Source: Trueperaceae bacterium
GTDB taxonomy: Bacteria > Deinococcota > Deinococci > Deinococcales > Trueperaceae
NCBI GenBank assembly: GCA_024636105.1
Contig: JAGXHO010000245.1
Span: 1-8,851, forward strand
Direction of reading: 5' to 3'
Length of the DNA stretch: 8,851 bases
A program made the position numbers and the translations under genes. Shown one piece after another: positions 6,275-8,851 of this stretch (the stretch's first letter is position 1; each line of letters starts with the position of its first letter). The notes beneath the pieces were generated by a model that was given only the letters and a program-made list of their open reading frames with translations, had not been told where the DNA came from and did no database searches.

Positions 6275-8125
6275 TCACCACGGGAAGAAGAGCGGAACGA
6301 GGAGCAACGTGGCGACCAGCACCAGGGCTTGCAGCGCCAGACCGACCTTGGCGAAGTCGCCGAAGCGGTACTGACCCGGGTTGAGCACCAGCGTGTTCAC
6401 GGGCGAGGCCACCGGCGTCGCGAACGAGGTCGAGGCCGCGAGCGCGACCGCCATCAGCAGCGGGTAGGGCGACACGCCGAGGTCGAGGCCGGCTTGGAAG
6501 GCGATGGGGGCGAGCAGCACGGCGGTCGCCGTGTTCGAGATCACCTGGCTCGCGAGCGACGTCAGCACGAAGAGCCCGGCGAGCAGCGCGAGCGGTCCGT
6601 ACGGACCGACGCCGGCGACCAGCGCGTCCACCACCAGGCGCATCCCACCGGTCGACTCGAGCGCGGTCGCCATGGGCAGCACGCCCGCGATCAGCACCAC
6701 GCTCTCCCAGTTGATCGCGCGGTACGCCTCCTCCATCGACAGACAGCCCGTCGCCACCATGGCGATCGCCGCGAGGCCGACCGCGACGACGGTGGGGAGC
6801 CAGCCGGTGGTCATGACCACGAGCATCGCGAGCATGATCGCGATCGCCACCGGCGCGCGCCGAGCGGACCGGCGCGTGACCGCGCCGCCGTCCGGCTCGG
6901 CCAGCACCACCGCGTCGTTGCGCTCCCGCTTGAGCCGCTCGATCGCCGCGCGCGGCCCCTGCACCAGGAGCGTGTCGCCGAAGCGCAAACGCAGCTCGGC
7001 CAGCCCCTCGGTCACGCTGGCGCCGCCGCGCTGCACCCCGACCACCTGGACGCCGTAGCGGTGGCGGAAGGCTAGCTCGCGCAGCGAGTGACCCAACCAG
7101 CGCGAGCGCGGCGGGGGGAGGACCTCGACCACGCCGAGGTTGCCCGGAAGGACGGTGGGGTCGACCGGCTCGGTGCGCAACCCGACGTCCACCGCGAGGG
7201 TGGCGACCGCGTCGGCGTGCCCCTGGAGCACGATCCGGTCGTCGTGCTCGAGGGTGGTGGCGGCGTTCAGCGGCTTGGACCGGTCGAGGTCGCGGCGCGC
7301 CCGGTGGTGCGCGCGCACGGCGTCGGGGTCCGCGTCCACCGCCAGCACCTGCACCTGGTAGCGCTCCGGCCAACGCAGCGCGCCGAGCGTCGACCCGACC
7401 AACGGGTGCCCCTCGGGGACGACCAGGCGGAACACGTGGGCCGGCAGGTCGTACCGGTCGGCCAGCTCGCGGGCGCTCGAGCCGAGCTCCGCGCCGCCAC
7501 CGTCCGCAGGGGCGCGCGATGGCAACCAACGACGCCCGATCGTCACCATGAACGCCGTCCCGATCGCCACCATCGCCAGCCCCAACGGCGTGAAGGCGAA
7601 GAAGGCGAACGGCTCGCGCCCCTGGGCGATGAGCTGTTCGGCGACGACGATGTTGGGCGGGGTGCCGATCAGCGTGAGCATGCCGCCGAGCAGCGAGGCG
7701 AACGCCAGCGGGATCAGCAGCTTCGACGGGCTGATCTTGGCGCGCCAGGCGAGGCTGACGACCACGGGGAGCATCACCGCGACCGTGCCCGTCGAGCTCA
7801 TGACCCCCGACAGCGCCGCCGTCATCAGCATCACCAGCAGCGTCAGCCGCGCCTCGCCGGTACCAGCGACGCGCCCGAGCCACGTCCCGAGTCGGCCGGC
7901 GACGCCGGTCTGGAAGAGCGCGCCCGAGACCACGAACAACCCGGCGATCGTGACCACGAGCGGGTCCGAGAAGCCGGCCAACGCCTGCGCCGGGCTGAGG
8001 ACGCCGGTGAGCACGAGCGCCGCCGCCGACATCAGGGCGACCAGGTCGAGGCGGACGCGGTCGCTGACGAACAGCGCGACCGTCGCGGCGAGGATGACGA
8101 AGACGGTGAGGGCGTCGCCGCTCAT
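6275..8125 (-). CDS. SLC13/DASS-family permease with two TrkA-C (RCK_C) domains
   Basis: This inner-membrane anion transporter of the divalent anion:Na+ symporter (ArsB/NhaD) superfamily has 616 residues, within the range usual for the RCK_C-containing type. Residues 1-200 are the first membrane half, with SST at 110-112 where NNT or SNT is usual, and GTPPN at 154-158. Residues about 225-316 and 324-410 are two soluble RCK_C domains, which in related proteins are thought to sense a ligand. Residues about 425-616 are the second membrane half, with SNT at 530-532 and the typical TPVASPVNT (570-578). The inverted-repeat transporter architecture is complete. Substrate cannot be read from sequence: sulfate, dicarboxylates or other oxyanions are options. 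No Shine-Dalgarno site precedes the ATG and a -10-like box sits just upstream, so the mRNA may be leaderless. Its neighbours give no pathway clue. Confidence 0.92.
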   Translation of the reverse strand: MSGDALTVFVILAATVALFVSDRVRLDLVALMSAAALVLTGVLSPAQALAGFSDPLVVTIAGLFVVSGALFQTGVAGRLGTWLGRVAGTGEARLTLLVMLMTAALSGVMSSTGTVAVMLPVVVSLAWRAKISPSKLLIPLAFASLLGGMLTLIGTPPNIVVAEQLIAQGREPFAFFAFTPLGLAMVAIGTAFMVTIGRRWLPSRAPADGGGAELGSSARELADRYDLPAHVFRLVVPEGHPLVGSTLGALRWPERYQVQVLAVDADPDAVRAHHRARRDLDRSKPLNAATTLEHDDRIVLQGHADAVATLAVDVGLRTEPVDPTVLPGNLGVVEVLPPPRSRWLGHSLRELAFRHRYGVQVVGVQRGGASVTEGLAELRLRFGDTLLVQGPRAAIERLKRERNDAVVLAEPDGGAVTRRSARRAPVAIAIMLAMLVVMTTGWLPTVVAVGLAAIAMVATGCLSMEEAYRAINWESVVLIAGVLPMATALESTGGMRLVVDALVAGVGPYGPLALLAGLFVLTSLASQVISNTATAVLLAPIAFQAGLDLGVSPYPLLMAVALAASTSFATPVASPVNTLVLNPGQYRFGDFAKVGLALQALVLVATLLLVPLFFPW

Positions 8126-8132
8126 GGCGCCA

Positions 8133-8161
8133 AGCGTACGGCGCAGGGCAGCTGGCGTCCG
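8133..8161 (-). promoter_or_regulatory. Possible promoter giving a leaderless permease mRNA
   Basis: CGGACG (8156-8161), 17 bp, TACGCT (8133-8138) on the minus strand. The -10 ends seven bases before the ATG at 8125, so transcription would begin at or next to the start codon. This agrees with the missing Shine-Dalgarno site. The -35 matches TTGACA at only three positions. Confidence 0.35.
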
Positions 8162-8376
8162 GGCTGCGCGTCCCGACCCTCACGAACGGTCGACGACGCG
8201 CCCGGCCGCGAGCGGCAGGACCCGGTCGGGTTCGTAGGCGGCCACCTATTCGCCCCGGTGGGCAGCCGCGGCGCGTGGATCGAGCGCGTGCGCTTTTCGA
8301 GGATGCGCCCTCGGGGTGCGCTACCGTGCCGGTACCCTGCTCACGGCGCCGCGCACGGTCGCCGACGTCCCTCCTC

Positions 8377-8382
8377 GAGGAG
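8377..8382 (+). promoter_or_regulatory. Strong ribosome binding site of the secreted-protein gene
   Basis: GAGGAG ends five bases before the ATG at 8388. It is the clearest Shine-Dalgarno site in the window and decides the start of the short upstream-open frame. Confidence 0.8.
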
Positions 8383-8387
8383 CCCCC

Positions 8388-8851
8388 ATGCCCGACCCGG
8401 TCCACCGTCCTCGCGCCCCGATCGCCGCGCTGCTCACGCTGCTGCTGATCGGCCTCGCCCCCTTCGCCCAGGCACAATCCTGCGCGCTCGAGCTGGAGCC
8501 GAACGACGCTCCGGCCCAAGCGACGCCGCTGGACGGCGCGGACTGCCTCGTCGGGACGCTCGCGGGGCAGGACCAGGACGCGTGGTGGTGGGTGGTCGAC
8601 GAGGACGCCGCCGAGCTCCCCTGGCACCTCGAGATCGAGAGCATCCCGGGTCAGCTCACGCGGCTGGACGTGCTACGGGTCGAGTTCGCGGCGAACGGCG
8701 TGGACGTCGCCGGTTTCGAGACACTGCTCGGCTTCGGCACCTCGGACGGCCGGCCGAACGCGAGCGAGCCGTTCCTCGTGGCGCCCGGGCGCTACCTGCT
8801 GGCGCTCTCGAAGAGCGGCGGCGAAGGCGACTACGTGGTGCACCTGCGCGC
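8388..8851 (+). CDS. Secreted protein with PPC-like (EPND) domain, C-terminus cut by window edge
   Basis: 154 codons are present and the frame is still open at the right edge. Residues 1-29 form a Sec signal peptide: arginines at 7 and 9, a hydrophobic core at about 12-26, and the cleavage motif AQA before Q30. The mature protein begins QSCALELEPNDAPAQATPL, the opening of a bacterial pre-peptidase C-terminal-like beta domain, a module common in exported proteins and often repeated. C32 and C53 could form a disulfide. The domain seems to run from about 34 to the edge, ending near RYLLALSKSGGEGDYVVHLR, so a repeat of the domain or an enzyme region may follow. It acts outside the cytoplasmic membrane. 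The strong GAGGAG site fixes the start. No catalytic residues are seen, and function is unknown. Confidence 0.85.
   Translation, partial: MPDPVHRPRAPIAALLTLLLIGLAPFAQAQSCALELEPNDAPAQATPLDGADCLVGTLAGQDQDAWWWVVDEDAAELPWHLEIESIPGQLTRLDVLRVEFAANGVDVAGFETLLGFGTSDGRPNASEPFLVAPGRYLLALSKSGGEGDYVVHLR

Larger units (their letters stand above)
8126..8387. other. Divergent intergenic region
   Basis: These 262 bp separate the minus-strand permease gene from the plus-strand secreted-protein gene and should hold both promoters. For the plus gene, TACCGT (8322-8327) and TACCCT (8333-8338) are -10 candidates, but neither has a convincing -35. A weak CCACC/GGTGG dyad lies near 8240-8260. I see no RNA gene or reading frame that looks real. 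Confidence 0.5.

Noticed and set aside
6243..8627. 794-codon open frame on the minus strand
   Set aside because: It is a different frame over the permease and runs across the divergent intergenic region. The product is low-complexity and the permease frame has all family motifs.

Overview
The window is GC-rich bacterial DNA (roughly 70% G+C by eye) carrying five protein genes and several readable promoters. Its -10 boxes fit TANNNT (TAGGCT, TAAGGT) and its Shine-Dalgarno sites fit GGAG/GAGGAG. The cold-shock protein, the 7TM/PAS/GAF sensor kinases and a secreted protein with an 'EPND' domain together would suit a member of Deinococcota (Trueperaceae-like) or a similar free-living GC-rich lineage. 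That placement is an impression from protein style, not a demonstrated assignment.

Layout. From the left edge to 5637, two sensor histidine kinases lie in tandem on the minus strand. The upstream one (5637 to 3457) is a degenerate paralogue. The downstream one (3370 to beyond the left edge) is a large, apparently intact kinase. Next comes a minus-strand cold-shock protein gene (6066 to 5818) with a strong intrinsic terminator behind it and a clear sigma70-type promoter in front. A minus-strand SLC13/DASS-type permease with two TrkA-C (RCK_C) domains fills 8125 to 6275. Divergent from it, a plus-strand gene for a secreted protein starts at 8388 and runs off the right edge.

How the parts relate. 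The two kinases share the N-terminal 7TM-PAS-GAF sensor half, the same MTWPPNP start, the same ribosome-binding region and a similar promoter element, so they arose by duplication of gene plus promoter. The upstream copy has no HisKA domain or phosphoacceptor histidine, has lost both N-box asparagines and has a shortened ATP lid. It is best read as a pseudokinase that could modulate its intact neighbour. No response regulator is visible; it may lie left of the window or be fused to the cut-off end of the large kinase. The cold-shock gene is transcriptionally separate. Its promoter is half of a striking 32-bp-arm inverted repeat whose other half is an equally good promoter pointing back into the permease gene. 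I saw no RNA gene, CRISPR array or insertion sequence.
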